Assembly (NCBI RefSeq): GCF_000382185.1 | Contig: NZ_KB907784.1 | Location: 1,699,633-1,763,632, forward strand | DNA from: Bordetella sp. FB-8 | Lineage (GTDB): Bacteria; Pseudomonadota; Gammaproteobacteria; Burkholderiales; Burkholderiaceae_B | Length of the DNA stretch: 64,000 bases | Direction of reading: 5' to 3' | In this document: in pieces, positions 1-8,740 of the stretch | How positions within the stretch are numbered: position 1 is the stretch's first letter | How the letters are laid out: every line of letters begins with the position of its first letter | Notes under the pieces: model-generated | Told to the model about the DNA's origin: nothing | The model's input: the letters and a program-made list of their open reading frames with translations, nothing else | Database searches by the model: none | Program-made: the position numbers and the translations under genes

Positions 1-715
1 GATGATGCAGCTGGCGCAGGCGGTGTCGACGCTGGCCGACAACGGCATCTATCGCCGTCCTCATCTGGTTCATTCGATACGCGATCCGATCACTGACAAG
101 GTCACGCGGGTGCCGTCGGTGATTGACCACGTCATTCCCGTCAAGCAGAAGTACTTCGACATCGTGAAATCGGCGATGGCCGACGTGCCGCGTATCGGTA
201 CCTCGCGCATGGCTTTCCTGGGCGCGCAATACCCGTCGGCCGGCAAGACCGGCACGGCGCAGGTGTACAGCCTGCACGGCGCGAAGGCGCGCGAAGTGCC
301 CAAGAACCTGCGCGACCACGCCCTGTATATCGGCTTCGCGCCCGTGGACCACCCACAGATCGCGGTCGCGGTCATCGTCGAGCACGGCACTTGGGGCGCC
401 AGCGTCGCCGCGCCCATCGTGCGCAAGATGTTCGATTACTGGCTGATCGAAAGGCCTAAGGAAAAGGCCGCCGGAGAACTGAAGAACCTGCCGCTGCTGA
501 CCAAGTCCGCGGCGGCCTTCCACGATCCGGTCTTCGGGGGCAGCGACAATGCTGCCTTGTTCGGCACGGCCCTGCATCGCGAGCCCGCGGCGGCCCCGGC
601 CGATCCCGCCGCGCCCGCCCCCGCGCCGTTCAACCCCGCGCCGCCGGGCAGCGCGATCGGCCCGGTTCCGACGGCGCCTGCGCGGACGCAATCCGCGCGC
701 GGAGGTATTCAATGA
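1..715 (+). CDS. mrdA: Penicillin-binding protein 2 (peptidoglycan DD-transpeptidase), C-terminal part
   Basis: This is the C-terminal end of the elongasome transpeptidase that cross-links peptidoglycan during lateral wall growth in the periplasm. The gene enters from outside the window, so only about 237 residues are visible and the true start is missing. The visible part contains the third transpeptidase motif, KTG, within AGKTGTAQVYS, and the usual class B PBP block after it (ALYIGFAPVDHPQIAVAVIVEHG). The tail beyond about residue 190 is rich in Ala and Pro and looks disordered. The stop codon overlaps the rodA start (ATGA at 712-715), so the two are translationally coupled, as is usual for the mrdA-rodA pair. 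Identity rests on the motif plus the rodA neighbour. Confidence 0.9.
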   Translation, partial: MMQLAQAVSTLADNGIYRRPHLVHSIRDPITDKVTRVPSVIDHVIPVKQKYFDIVKSAMADVPRIGTSRMAFLGAQYPSAGKTGTAQVYSLHGAKAREVPKNLRDHALYIGFAPVDHPQIAVAVIVEHGTWGASVAAPIVRKMFDYWLIERPKEKAAGELKNLPLLTKSAAAFHDPVFGGSDNAALFGTALHREPAAAPADPAAPAPAPFNPAPPGSAIGPVPTAPARTQSARGGIQ

Positions 716-1851
716 AACGCTTGGCGCAGCTGTTGCGGCACGTCATCACGGCGCTGGACTGGCCCTTGATGTTCATCTTGCTGTTGTGCGCTGCGCTGGG
801 CCTGACGGTGATGTATTCCGCCGCGAGTGGAACCGCGGATGGACACTTCATGGGCCAGGCGCGCAATTTCCTGGTGGCGCTGGCGGCCATGTGGATCGTG
901 GCCCTGATCCCGCCCAATCGGCTCATGCGCCTGGCGGTGCCGGCTTACGCGCTGGGCATCGCGCTGCTCGTGGCCGTGCATTTCGCGGGGGTGACCAGCA
1001 AGGGCGCCACGCGTTGGCTGAGCGTCGGTTTCACGCGCATCCAGCCCTCGGAAATGATGAAGATCGCCGTGCCGATGACGCTGGCATGGTATTTTCATCG
1101 CCACGAGGGCGCAGTGCGCATACGCGATTTTTTCGTGGCGGGCCTATTGCTGGCGCTGCCGTGCGGCCTGATCATGATGCAGCCCGATCTGGGCACGGCT
1201 CTGCTGGTGTTCGGCGCGGGCTTTTTCGTGATCTATTTCGCCGGCCTGTCTTTCAAGTTGCTGATCCCGATTGTGCTGGCCTGCGTGATCGGCATCGGCG
1301 CGGTGGTCTACAACGAGAGCGCGCTATGCAGCCCGAATGTGGCCTGGCCGGGGCTGCATGATTACCAGAAGCACCGGATATGCACGCTGCTGGACCCCAA
1401 CACCGATCCGCTGGGCAAGGGGTTTCATACGATTCAGTCGATGATCGCGGTGGGTTCCGGAGGCTTGTACGGCAAGGGTTATATGAAGGGCACGCAAAGC
1501 CACCTGGACTTCATCCCCGAGCACACGACCGACTTCATCTATGCGGTGTATTCGGAAGAATTCGGTTTGTACGGCGGCGTGGCGATCCTGGTGCTCTACA
1601 GCCTGCTGATCGCGCGCGGACTGACGATCGCAGTCGGCGCGGCGACGCAGTTCGGCCGCCTGCTGTCCGGGTCGGTGACGATGATGGTATTCCTGTACGT
1701 GTTCGTGAACATCGGCATGGTGACCGGCATATTGCCCGTGGTCGGGGTGCCGCTTCCCTTCATGAGCTACGGAGGCACGGCCTTGTTCACCATGGGCGTG
1801 GCCTGCGGCATTCTGATGAGCGTGCGTCGCTACAAGATCGTCAACGACTGA
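712..1851 (+). CDS. rodA: Rod shape-determining protein RodA (SEDS peptidoglycan glycosyltransferase)
   Basis: RodA polymerises lipid II into glycan strands and works with PBP2 (mrdA, directly upstream) in the inner membrane. The 379-residue protein is full length for the family and has about ten hydrophobic segments. It carries the SEDS/RodA signature region IPEHTTDFIYAVYSEEFG near residues 264-281 and the late GVPLPFMSYGGTALFTMG block. The central loop has the conserved LLDPNTDPLGKGFHTIQS stretch. The start is the ATG in the ATGA overlap with mrdA, preceded by GGAGG at 701-705. The 70 bp after the stop hold no further gene before the convergent HAD gene. Confidence 0.97.
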   Translation: MKRLAQLLRHVITALDWPLMFILLLCAALGLTVMYSAASGTADGHFMGQARNFLVALAAMWIVALIPPNRLMRLAVPAYALGIALLVAVHFAGVTSKGATRWLSVGFTRIQPSEMMKIAVPMTLAWYFHRHEGAVRIRDFFVAGLLLALPCGLIMMQPDLGTALLVFGAGFFVIYFAGLSFKLLIPIVLACVIGIGAVVYNESALCSPNVAWPGLHDYQKHRICTLLDPNTDPLGKGFHTIQSMIAVGSGGLYGKGYMKGTQSHLDFIPEHTTDFIYAVYSEEFGLYGGVAILVLYSLLIARGLTIAVGAATQFGRLLSGSVTMMVFLYVFVNIGMVTGILPVVGVPLPFMSYGGTALFTMGVACGILMSVRRYKIVND

Positions 1852-1924
1852 TCGTCGTCTTTTCCGCGCCGCGCCAGGTCGGAATTCGCGGCCGTATCCC
1901 GCTGCCTTTGGGTGTTGGCAGGTC

Positions 1925-2488
1925 CTAGGCGTTGGCGGCGTAGAACTGGTCTGCCAGCACATCGCGCCAGTTGGACCAGACCATGCGCGGGCGGTCGGCG
2001 ACATGGCGGTTGTAGGGCGCGTCGTAGACAATGTGGCGCCAGGACGGATGGGCCACGGCACCCTCGATATGGGGCTTGTCGTCGATGAGGATGTCGCCTC
2101 GCACCAAAGTCTTGTCGCGTGTCATGACGATGCGTTCGGTGACCGCGCGGCCCAGGTGGTGTTCGACCCACTGGAATTTCTCGGCCACGCAGTTCTCGTA
2201 CTGATGCAGGGGGGCGGTACAGATGCGCAGATCCATTCCCAGCGCCAGCATTTCCTTGAACGCCTGGACCGCGCCCGGGACGGGCGGCAGATCACGGATG
2301 AAGCCCGACGCGGTGTAGATCGCCTGGGCCTGGGCATGCAGTTCGGGCGGATAGTCCTCGAGCAAGTGAAAGGACTTGCGGTCCTCGAAGGCCACGGGCG
2401 CGATATCCGGGTGGCGCTGGCGCCAGGCGGATATGAAGGCATTTTCGAAGTCGGCGAGCACGCCGTCCTGGTCGATCAGGATGATCAT
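1925..2488 (-). CDS. HAD-superfamily 5'(3')-deoxyribonucleotidase-like protein (NT5C family)
   Basis: Probable cytosolic nucleotidase of the 5'(3')-deoxyribonucleotidase (NT5C) branch of the HAD superfamily, which hydrolyses nucleoside monophosphates. HAD motif I is at the very N terminus (ILIDQDGVLADFEN, nucleophile and acid Asp pair), motif II is in RICTAPLH (Thr), a Lys lies in TRDKTLVRGD, and motif IV is DILIDDKPH. The protein has 187 residues from the chosen ATG at 2488. An upstream in-frame start at 2542 would add 18 residues that are unlike the family, so it was not used. The gene is convergent with rodA and is followed downstream on the same strand by the RND outer-membrane channel gene, with no obvious functional link. 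The substrate is not determinable from sequence. Confidence 0.8.
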   Translation of the reverse strand: MIILIDQDGVLADFENAFISAWRQRHPDIAPVAFEDRKSFHLLEDYPPELHAQAQAIYTASGFIRDLPPVPGAVQAFKEMLALGMDLRICTAPLHQYENCVAEKFQWVEHHLGRAVTERIVMTRDKTLVRGDILIDDKPHIEGAVAHPSWRHIVYDAPYNRHVADRPRMVWSNWRDVLADQFYAANA

Positions 2489-2545
2489 GGATGCACGCGG
2501 CGGTGAGTCATTCGGACCCATTGTGCCACGTGCATGCGACACGCC

Positions 2546-4093
2546 TTATTCGGCCGCGATGCGCGGCGCGGCCAGGCCCCAGCCGCCGCCCAGCGCGCGG
2601 ATCAGGTTCACCACGGTGCGTGCCCGGTCGCCGTCGAGCTGGGCCGAGGCGCGCTGCTGCTGCAGCGCGGTGCGGTCGGCCTCGAGCACGTCCAGATAGC
2701 TCACCGCACCCTCGCGGTACTGCATCTGCGACAGCTGGGCCGCCCGGGTCGCGGCCCGCAGCGCGGCATCCTGCGCGGCAGTCTGGCCGTGCAGCAGGCG
2801 CAGGCCGGCCAGATTGTCCTCGACTTCGCGGAAAGCCGTCAGCACGGTCTGCCGGTAGTCGGCCACGTCCTCTTCGTACACGGCGCGGGCGCGATCCAGG
2901 TTGGCCTGGCGCCGGCCCCCGTCGAAGATGGGCAGCGACAGGGCCGTGCCCACCAGCGGACCGAGCAGGAAAGTGCGGCTGGACCAATTGAACAGGTCGC
3001 CCAGAGCCGAGGACTCCAAGCCTCCCGCGCCGGTCAGCATCAGGCTGGGAAAGAAGGCGGCCTTGGCCACGCCGATGCGTGCATTGGCGGCGGCCATTGC
3101 GCGTTCGGCGGCCGCAATATCGGGGCGGCGTTCCAGCAGGCTGGAAGGCATACCGGCGGGAATGTCGATTGCGATGCGGGCGATGGGCTGGGCCGGCAGG
3201 CTGAACTCGGCCGGCGTCTTGCCCAGCAGCACGGCCAGGGCGTGTTCGGCCACGGCCCGGTCGCGGGCGATGCCCACTTGTTCGGCGCGCGCCGATTCCA
3301 GGTCGGTGCGCGCGCGGTCCAGGTCCAGTTCGCCCACGTCGCCGGCGTCGTAGCGATGCCGGATCAGCGCCATCGTCTTGCCGCGCAGCTCGACCGTGCG
3401 GCGATAGATCTGCTGTTCGGCGTCGAGTTCGCGGACCCGGAAGTAGCCTTGCGCCACATCGGCCTGCAAGGCCAGCAGCACCGAGCGGTACAGTGCGGCG
3501 CTTTGCTGGGCGTCGGCCGTGGCGGCATTCACCGAGGAGGCGACGCGGCCGAACAGGTCGACTTCATAGGATACCGAGGCCTGGGCCCGCCACAGCGAGC
3601 TGTAGGTGGCTGCCCCGTTGTCCGGGCGGCCCTGCGAGGCGGGCGAGGCGCGCTCGCGCGTGGGGCCGAAACCGGCGTCCAGCTCCGGGTAGCGGTCGGA
3701 CCTGGCATTGCGCACCAGGGCGCGGGACTGACCCAAACGCGCGGCGGCGGCCTTCAGATTCTGGTTGGCGTCCTGGGCCTGCACTTGCAGCGCATCGAGC
3801 GTGGGGTCCTTGAATATCTTCCACCACTGTCCGCGCAGTGCGTTTTCGGCGGGCCTGGCCTGCTGCCAGCTTCCGGCCTGGTCGGCCGGCATCGCAGCCT
3901 GCGTGGACGCCGCTTCTTTGTAGGCGGCCGGCGTGTCGACGGGCGGGCGGCGGTAGTCGGGACCCACCGCACAGCCGGCCAGCGCCAGCAGCAGGGGTAG
4001 TGCCGCATAGCCTAGCGAGGCCCGGCCTAGCGAGGCTCGGCCTCGCGCGGTTCGACCGAACGCGGTCCTGCCGTTTCGTATCGTGTTTGTCAT
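2546..4093 (-). CDS. Outer-membrane efflux lipoprotein, OprM/NodT family, of the RND system
   Basis: Trimeric outer-membrane channel for the adjacent RND pump. The N terminus is a lipoprotein signal with the lipobox LAGC, so the mature protein starts at that Cys and is lipidated, as in OprM/NodT proteins. The 515-residue length fits the family, with two OEP repeats and the conserved NxxxL and RRPDI(A) region (SSLLERRPDIAAAERAMAAANARIG). The start at 4093 was chosen because AGGAA lies seven bases upstream. An ATG at 4108 would overlap the pump stop as ATGA but has no ribosome site. The signal peptide n-region (GRASLGRASLGYA) is encoded by a 15-bp DNA repeat also found at two other loci. It is the last gene of the efflux operon. 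Confidence 0.93.
   Translation of the reverse strand: MTNTIRNGRTAFGRTARGRASLGRASLGYAALPLLLALAGCAVGPDYRRPPVDTPAAYKEAASTQAAMPADQAGSWQQARPAENALRGQWWKIFKDPTLDALQVQAQDANQNLKAAAARLGQSRALVRNARSDRYPELDAGFGPTRERASPASQGRPDNGAATYSSLWRAQASVSYEVDLFGRVASSVNAATADAQQSAALYRSVLLALQADVAQGYFRVRELDAEQQIYRRTVELRGKTMALIRHRYDAGDVGELDLDRARTDLESARAEQVGIARDRAVAEHALAVLLGKTPAEFSLPAQPIARIAIDIPAGMPSSLLERRPDIAAAERAMAAANARIGVAKAAFFPSLMLTGAGGLESSALGDLFNWSSRTFLLGPLVGTALSLPIFDGGRRQANLDRARAVYEEDVADYRQTVLTAFREVEDNLAGLRLLHGQTAAQDAALRAATRAAQLSQMQYREGAVSYLDVLEADRTALQQQRASAQLDGDRARTVVNLIRALGGGWGLAAPRIAAE
4008..4052 (+). repeat. 15-bp tandem repeat, locus A (inside the OprM-family signal peptide)
   Basis: About three copies of a 15-bp unit of form CGGCCTNNCGNGGCY. 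The clearest is CGGCCTAGCGAGGCT at 4023-4037, with a near-identical copy before it and a degraded copy after it. The array lies within the first codons of the outer-membrane channel gene and encodes the repeated RASLG in its leader. The same unit family occurs at 9811-9890 and 11336-11390. Confidence 0.75.
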
Positions 4094-4104
4094 CAAAATA
4101 TTCC

Positions 4105-7100
4105 TCATTGTTCGGCGTTGGCGTGGTGCAGGGGCGCGTCGTGGCGCGCAGCCGAGTGCAGGGCGCCGCGGCCCAGTTTGCGCAGCAGCACATAGAAAAC
4201 CGGTGTCAGGAACAGGCCGAACAGCGTCACGCCCAACATGCCGAAGAACACGGCCACGCCCATGGCATGGCGCATTTCTGCGCCCGCGCCGGTAGACAGC
4301 GCCAGCGGCACCACGCCCATGATGAAAGCGATGGACGTCATCAGGATGGGACGCAGGCGCAGCCGGCAAGCCTCGATGGCGGCCGCCATCGGCGTGCTGC
4401 CCTGCATTTCCAGTTCGCGGGCAAATTCCACGATCAGGATCGCGTTCTTGGCCGACAGCCCCACCAGCACCATCAGGCCGATCTGGGTAAAGATGTTGTT
4501 GTCGCCATGCGTGAGCCATACGCCTGTGAGCGCGGCCAGGATGCTCATGGGCACGATCATGATCACCGCCAGCGGCAAGGTCAGGCTTTCATACAGCGCG
4601 GCCAGCACCAGGAAGACCAGCAGCACGCTGATGGGGAATACCCACAGTCCGGCGTTGCCGGCCAGCATCTGCTGATAGGCCAGGTCGGTCCACTCGATCT
4701 TGAAGCCGCGCGGCAGCACTTCCCGGGCGATGCGCTCGGCGGCCGCCTGGGCCTGGTTGGTCGAATAGCCGGGCGCTGGGCCGCTGTTGATGTCGGCGGC
4801 GGTGTAGCCGTTGTAGCGCACCACCATCTCGGGGCCAAAGCTCTGCTTGAGCGTCACCAGCGAGGACAGCGGCACCATCTGGCCGGCGGCGTTGCGCGTC
4901 TTGAGCTGCAGAATGTCCTCGGGGTGCGAGCGGAACGGCGCGTCGGCCTGGGCGCGCACCTGGAAGACGCGGCCGAAGCGGTTGAAGTCGTTCACATACA
5001 CCGAGCCCAGATAGACCTGCATGGTGTCGAACATGTCGGTCACCGGCACGCCCAGCTGCATCGCCTTGACGCGGTCCAGATCCACGTCGATCTGCGGCAC
5101 GTTGACCTGGTAGTTCGTGAACGTCGGTCCCAGCTCGGGGGTCTGGCGGGCGCGGGCGATGAAAGCCTGAGTCGCCTTGTCCAGTGCGGCATAGCCTTGC
5201 GCGCCGCGGTCCTCGATCTGCAGCTTGAACCCGCCCAAAGTGCCCAGTCCCAGGATGGGCGGGGGCGGGAACACGGCCACGATCGAGTCCTTGATGGCCG
5301 CGAATTTCTGGTTCAGATGCATGGCGATGGCGTTGGCCGACAGGTTGGCGCTGCGGCGCTTGTCGAAGTCGTCCAGCGTCACGAACACGATGCCCGCGCT
5401 CGAGCTGTTGGTGAAGCCGTTGATCGACAGGCCGGGAAAGGCGATGGCGCTTTTCACGCCAGGCTCGTGCAGGGCGATGTCGCTCATGCGCCGGATCACG
5501 CTGTCGGTACGGTCGAGCGAGGCGCCGTTGGGCAACTGGGCAAAGGCCACCAGGTATTGCTTGTCCTGCGCGGGGATAAAGCCGCCGGGCAGGATGTAGG
5601 CCACCGCCGCGGTCAGCGCCAGCAGCACGGCGTACACCAGCATCGAGGAGCCCTTGCGTCGCAGCACGCCGCCCACGCCGTCGGCGTAGTGTCCGGAGGC
5701 GCTGCCGAAGACGCGGTTGAACGCGCGAAAGAACGGGCCGAATACCTTGTGCATGGCGCGCGACAGCCAGTCGGTCTGCTCGCCGTGCGGCTTGAGCAGC
5801 AGGGCCGACATGGCCGGCGAAAGCGTCAGCGAGTTGAAGGCCGAGATCACCGTCGATATAGCGATGGTCACCGCGAACTGCTTGTAGAACTGACCCGACA
5901 GGCCGGTCATGAAGGCCAGCGGCACGAACACCGCGCACAGCGTCAGCGCGATGGCGACGATGGGGCCGCTCACCTCGCGCATGGCCCGGTAAGTGGCCTC
6001 GCGCGGCGACAGGCCGGCCTCGATATTGCGCTCGACGTTCTCCACCACCACGATGGCATCGTCGACCACGATGCCGATGGCCAGCACCATGCCGAACAGC
6101 GACAGCGCGTTGATGGAATAGCCGAAGACCAGCAGTAGCGAGAAGGTGCCGATGATGGATACCGGCACCGCCAGCAGCGGAATCACCGAAGCGCGCCAGG
6201 TCTGCAGGAACACGATCACCACCAGCACCACCAGCGCGATGGCTTCCAGCAGTGTGTGCACCACGGCCTCGATGCTGGCGCGTACGAATTGCGTGGGATC
6301 GTATTCGATGCGGTATTGCACCGAGGGCGGGAAGTCCTTGGACAGATGCGCCATGGTCGCGCGCACCTGGCTGGACACGTCCAGCGCGTTCGAGCCCGGC
6401 GCCTGCATGATGGCCATGGCCACCGCCTGCTTGTTGTTCAGCAGCGAGCGCAGCGCGTAATCCTGGGCGTCAAGCCGGATGCGGGCGACATCCGACAGGC
6501 GCGTCACCGCGCCGTCGGGTGCGGTCTTGAGGACAATCCGGCCGAATTGCGCCGCGGTCGTCAGGCGGCCGCGCGCGTTCACCGAGAACTGCATGGGCAC
6601 GTCGCCGCCGGTGGGCGAGGCCCCGATGGTGCCGGCGGCTACCTGGACGTTTTGCTGACGGATGGCATTGATGACGTCCATGGCCGTCAGCCCGTGCTCG
6701 GCGACCCGATTCGGGTCGAGCCAGACGCGCATGGCGTAGTCGCCCGCGCCCCACACCTGCACGTCGCCCACGCCGGGCAGGCGCGCCAGCCGGTCCTTGA
6801 CGTTGAGTACCGCGTAATTACGCAGGTAGGTCGCGTCATAGCGGTTGTCGGGCGAGATCAGGTGCACCACCAGAGTCAGCGTGGGCGAACTCTTGATCGT
6901 GGTCACGCCCAGACGCTGCACGTCCTCGGGCAGGCGCGGCAGGGCCTGCGAGACGCGGTTCTGCACCAACTGCTGCGCCTTGTCCGGATCGGTGCCCAGT
7001 CGGAAGAAGACCGTCAGCGCGAAAGAGCCGTCGCTGTTGGCCTGCGACTGCATGTAAAGCATGTTCTCGACGCCGTTGATGGATTGCTCCAGCGGCGAAG

Positions 7101-7290
7101 CCACGGTTGCGGCGATGACTTTGGGATTGGCGCCGGGGTATTGGGCCCGCACCACCACCGAAGGCGGCACGACTTCCGGGTATTCGGAAATGGGCAGCTG
7201 GAACATGGCCAACAGGCCTCCCAGCAGCACCAACACCGACAGCACGCCCGCGAAGATGGGCCGATCGATGAAGAATTTGGAGATATTCAT
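4105..7290 (-). CDS. RND multidrug efflux inner-membrane pump, MexF-like (HAE1 family)
   Basis: Proton-driven inner-membrane transporter of a tripartite multidrug efflux pump. The 1061-residue length is typical. The N terminus (MNISKFFIDRPIFAGVLSVL) and the porter-domain stretches SEYPEVVPPSVVVRAQYPGANPKVIA and SSPTLTLVVHLISPDNRYDATYLRNYA follow MexF/BpeF/CeoB far more closely than AcrB, so chloramphenicol/quinolone-type substrates are plausible but inferred. The proton-relay acidic residues of TM4 are seen in GIVVDDAIVVVENVERN. Order in the operon is adaptor (28 bp upstream), pump, channel. The pump stop overlaps a possible alternative start of the channel gene. Expression is probably controlled by the divergent LysR gene, as for MexT/mexEF. 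Confidence 0.95.
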   Translation of the reverse strand: MNISKFFIDRPIFAGVLSVLVLLGGLLAMFQLPISEYPEVVPPSVVVRAQYPGANPKVIAATVASPLEQSINGVENMLYMQSQANSDGSFALTVFFRLGTDPDKAQQLVQNRVSQALPRLPEDVQRLGVTTIKSSPTLTLVVHLISPDNRYDATYLRNYAVLNVKDRLARLPGVGDVQVWGAGDYAMRVWLDPNRVAEHGLTAMDVINAIRQQNVQVAAGTIGASPTGGDVPMQFSVNARGRLTTAAQFGRIVLKTAPDGAVTRLSDVARIRLDAQDYALRSLLNNKQAVAMAIMQAPGSNALDVSSQVRATMAHLSKDFPPSVQYRIEYDPTQFVRASIEAVVHTLLEAIALVVLVVIVFLQTWRASVIPLLAVPVSIIGTFSLLLVFGYSINALSLFGMVLAIGIVVDDAIVVVENVERNIEAGLSPREATYRAMREVSGPIVAIALTLCAVFVPLAFMTGLSGQFYKQFAVTIAISTVISAFNSLTLSPAMSALLLKPHGEQTDWLSRAMHKVFGPFFRAFNRVFGSASGHYADGVGGVLRRKGSSMLVYAVLLALTAAVAYILPGGFIPAQDKQYLVAFAQLPNGASLDRTDSVIRRMSDIALHEPGVKSAIAFPGLSINGFTNSSSAGIVFVTLDDFDKRRSANLSANAIAMHLNQKFAAIKDSIVAVFPPPPILGLGTLGGFKLQIEDRGAQGYAALDKATQAFIARARQTPELGPTFTNYQVNVPQIDVDLDRVKAMQLGVPVTDMFDTMQVYLGSVYVNDFNRFGRVFQVRAQADAPFRSHPEDILQLKTRNAAGQMVPLSSLVTLKQSFGPEMVVRYNGYTAADINSGPAPGYSTNQAQAAAERIAREVLPRGFKIEWTDLAYQQMLAGNAGLWVFPISVLLVFLVLAALYESLTLPLAVIMIVPMSILAALTGVWLTHGDNNIFTQIGLMVLVGLSAKNAILIVEFARELEMQGSTPMAAAIEACRLRLRPILMTSIAFIMGVVPLALSTGAGAEMRHAMGVAVFFGMLGVTLFGLFLTPVFYVLLRKLGRGALHSAARHDAPLHHANAEQ

Positions 7291-7317
7291 GGGTATGCGT
7301 TTGTGTTCTTGATGTTC

Positions 7318-8475
7318 TTAATTCAGTCCGGCCGAAGCGGTCTGGATAGGGGCGCTCTGATCGTCCATGGACACGAGATTGGGCGCCACCAGATCGCCCG
7401 GGCGCACGCGCTGCAGACCACCCACGACGATGCGCTCGCCGGCCGCAAGTCCGTGCGTCACCACGCGCAGCGTGCCGACGCTGGCGCCCAGCTGCACGCT
7501 GCGGTAATCGGCGTGGTTGGCCTTGTCCAGGACCAGCACGTAGCGTTTGTCCTGGTCGGTGCCGATGGCTTTTTCGTCGACCAGCACGGCCGCGTGCGGC
7601 GCGCTGCCGCCCAGGCGCACGCGCGCATACAGGCCCGGCACCATCAGGCCGTCGCGGTTGTCGAACACGGCGCGCACGCGGATCGTGCCCGAGCCGGGGT
7701 CAAGCTGGTTGTCCACCGACTCCACCAGGCCGCGGCGCGGATAGCCTTTTTCGTCGGCCAGGCCCATCTGCACGGGGATGGGCACGCCCCGCACATGGTT
7801 TGCGTCGACATAGCGCAGGAAGGTCTGTTCGTCCACATTGAACGAGGCGTACATGCGGGACACCGACACGATGGTGGTCAGCACGGCCGAGGAAGCGCCC
7901 GCCGACACTACGTTGCCCGCGGTGACCTCGGCGCGCGAAACCCGGCCGTCGATCGGCGCGGCGATGCGCGTATAACCCAGGTTGATGCGGGCCGTCTTGA
8001 GCGCGGCGGCGGCGGCGCGGGCATCGCTTTCCTTCTGGTCATAGTCGCGTCGCGCGATGGCGTTTTCGGCCAGCAGCCGCTTGGCCCGGGCCAGATCGGC
8101 CGCGGTATAGGCGGCGCTGGCCTCGGCGCGCTCGACCTGGGCCTCATAGGGGCGAGGGTCGATGGTAAAGAGCAGGTCGCCCTTCTTGACCAGCGCGCCG
8201 TCCTTGAAATGCACCTGGGCCAGCGTGCCCGACACCAGCGGGCGAATGTCGACACGGTCGATGGCCTGGAGCCGTCCCGAATAGCGCTGCCAGTCGATGA
8301 TGGGGCGGCCGATGGCCGGCGCCACGTCGACGGCGGTGCCGGCCGGTGCGGCCGGCTGGGCCTGGGCGCTGTTTTGCGCGCCGGGGTTCAAGACCGCGTA
8401 GCCGCCCGCCGCGGCCAGCAGCACCGTCAGGGCCAGGGCCGAAAAGCGAAAAACGCGGGGTCGAGAAATCGTCAT
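7318..8475 (-). CDS. RND efflux periplasmic adaptor (membrane fusion protein), MexE-like
   Basis: Periplasmic adaptor that bridges the RND pump and the outer-membrane channel. The 385-residue protein has an N-terminal signal/anchor (FRFSALALTVLLAAAGGYAVL). The first biotinyl-lipoyl half (VDIRPLVSGTLAQVHFKDGALVKKGDLLFTIDPRPY) is near residues 70-110, followed by an alpha-hairpin and the second lipoyl half (TRIAAPIDGRVSRAEVTAGNVV). Start at 8475 is supported by AAGGAA six bases upstream. A longer frame to 8583 lacks such a site and begins with low-complexity sequence. It is the first gene of the efflux operon, facing the LysR gene across a 265-bp divergent region (8476-8740). Confidence 0.93.
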   Translation of the reverse strand: MTISRPRVFRFSALALTVLLAAAGGYAVLNPGAQNSAQAQPAAPAGTAVDVAPAIGRPIIDWQRYSGRLQAIDRVDIRPLVSGTLAQVHFKDGALVKKGDLLFTIDPRPYEAQVERAEASAAYTAADLARAKRLLAENAIARRDYDQKESDARAAAAALKTARINLGYTRIAAPIDGRVSRAEVTAGNVVSAGASSAVLTTIVSVSRMYASFNVDEQTFLRYVDANHVRGVPIPVQMGLADEKGYPRRGLVESVDNQLDPGSGTIRVRAVFDNRDGLMVPGLYARVRLGGSAPHAAVLVDEKAIGTDQDKRYVLVLDKANHADYRSVQLGASVGTLRVVTHGLAAGERIVVGGLQRVRPGDLVAPNLVSMDDQSAPIQTASAGLN

Positions 8476-8740
8476 GACGTTTCCTTGGAAAAGAGGCGAA
8501 AAAAGGGGAACCGGACCGAGAGAGGGCGGCGGGCGCAGGGCGCGGGCCGCGGGGTCTGCTGCAGCGCAAGACCGTCGCCGCATGGGGCGGCGGGACGGAT
8601 CGCACGGGATGGTTGTGATTCTGAATGTTTTCTATATCGGGATAAATGGCAAGTTTCCGGCAATACTAGTCGGCATGGGCTAACAATCTGCGGATTTATG
8701 GTCTATGCTGTCGGCCATACAGCCTTTGCCAGGAATCTCC

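Noticed and set aside
2534..4000. Long plus-strand open frame of 488 codons opposite the OprM-family gene
   Set aside because: Antisense shadow of a strongly supported gene. The composition is Gly/Arg/Gln/His-rich, as expected from reading GC-rich coding DNA backwards.
8476..8740. Promoter and LysR-box search in the divergent LysR/RND region
   Set aside because: AT-rich patches and TATAGA-like hexamers are visible, but no pair with proper spacing and no convincing T-N11-A palindrome that stands out, so nothing was annotated.
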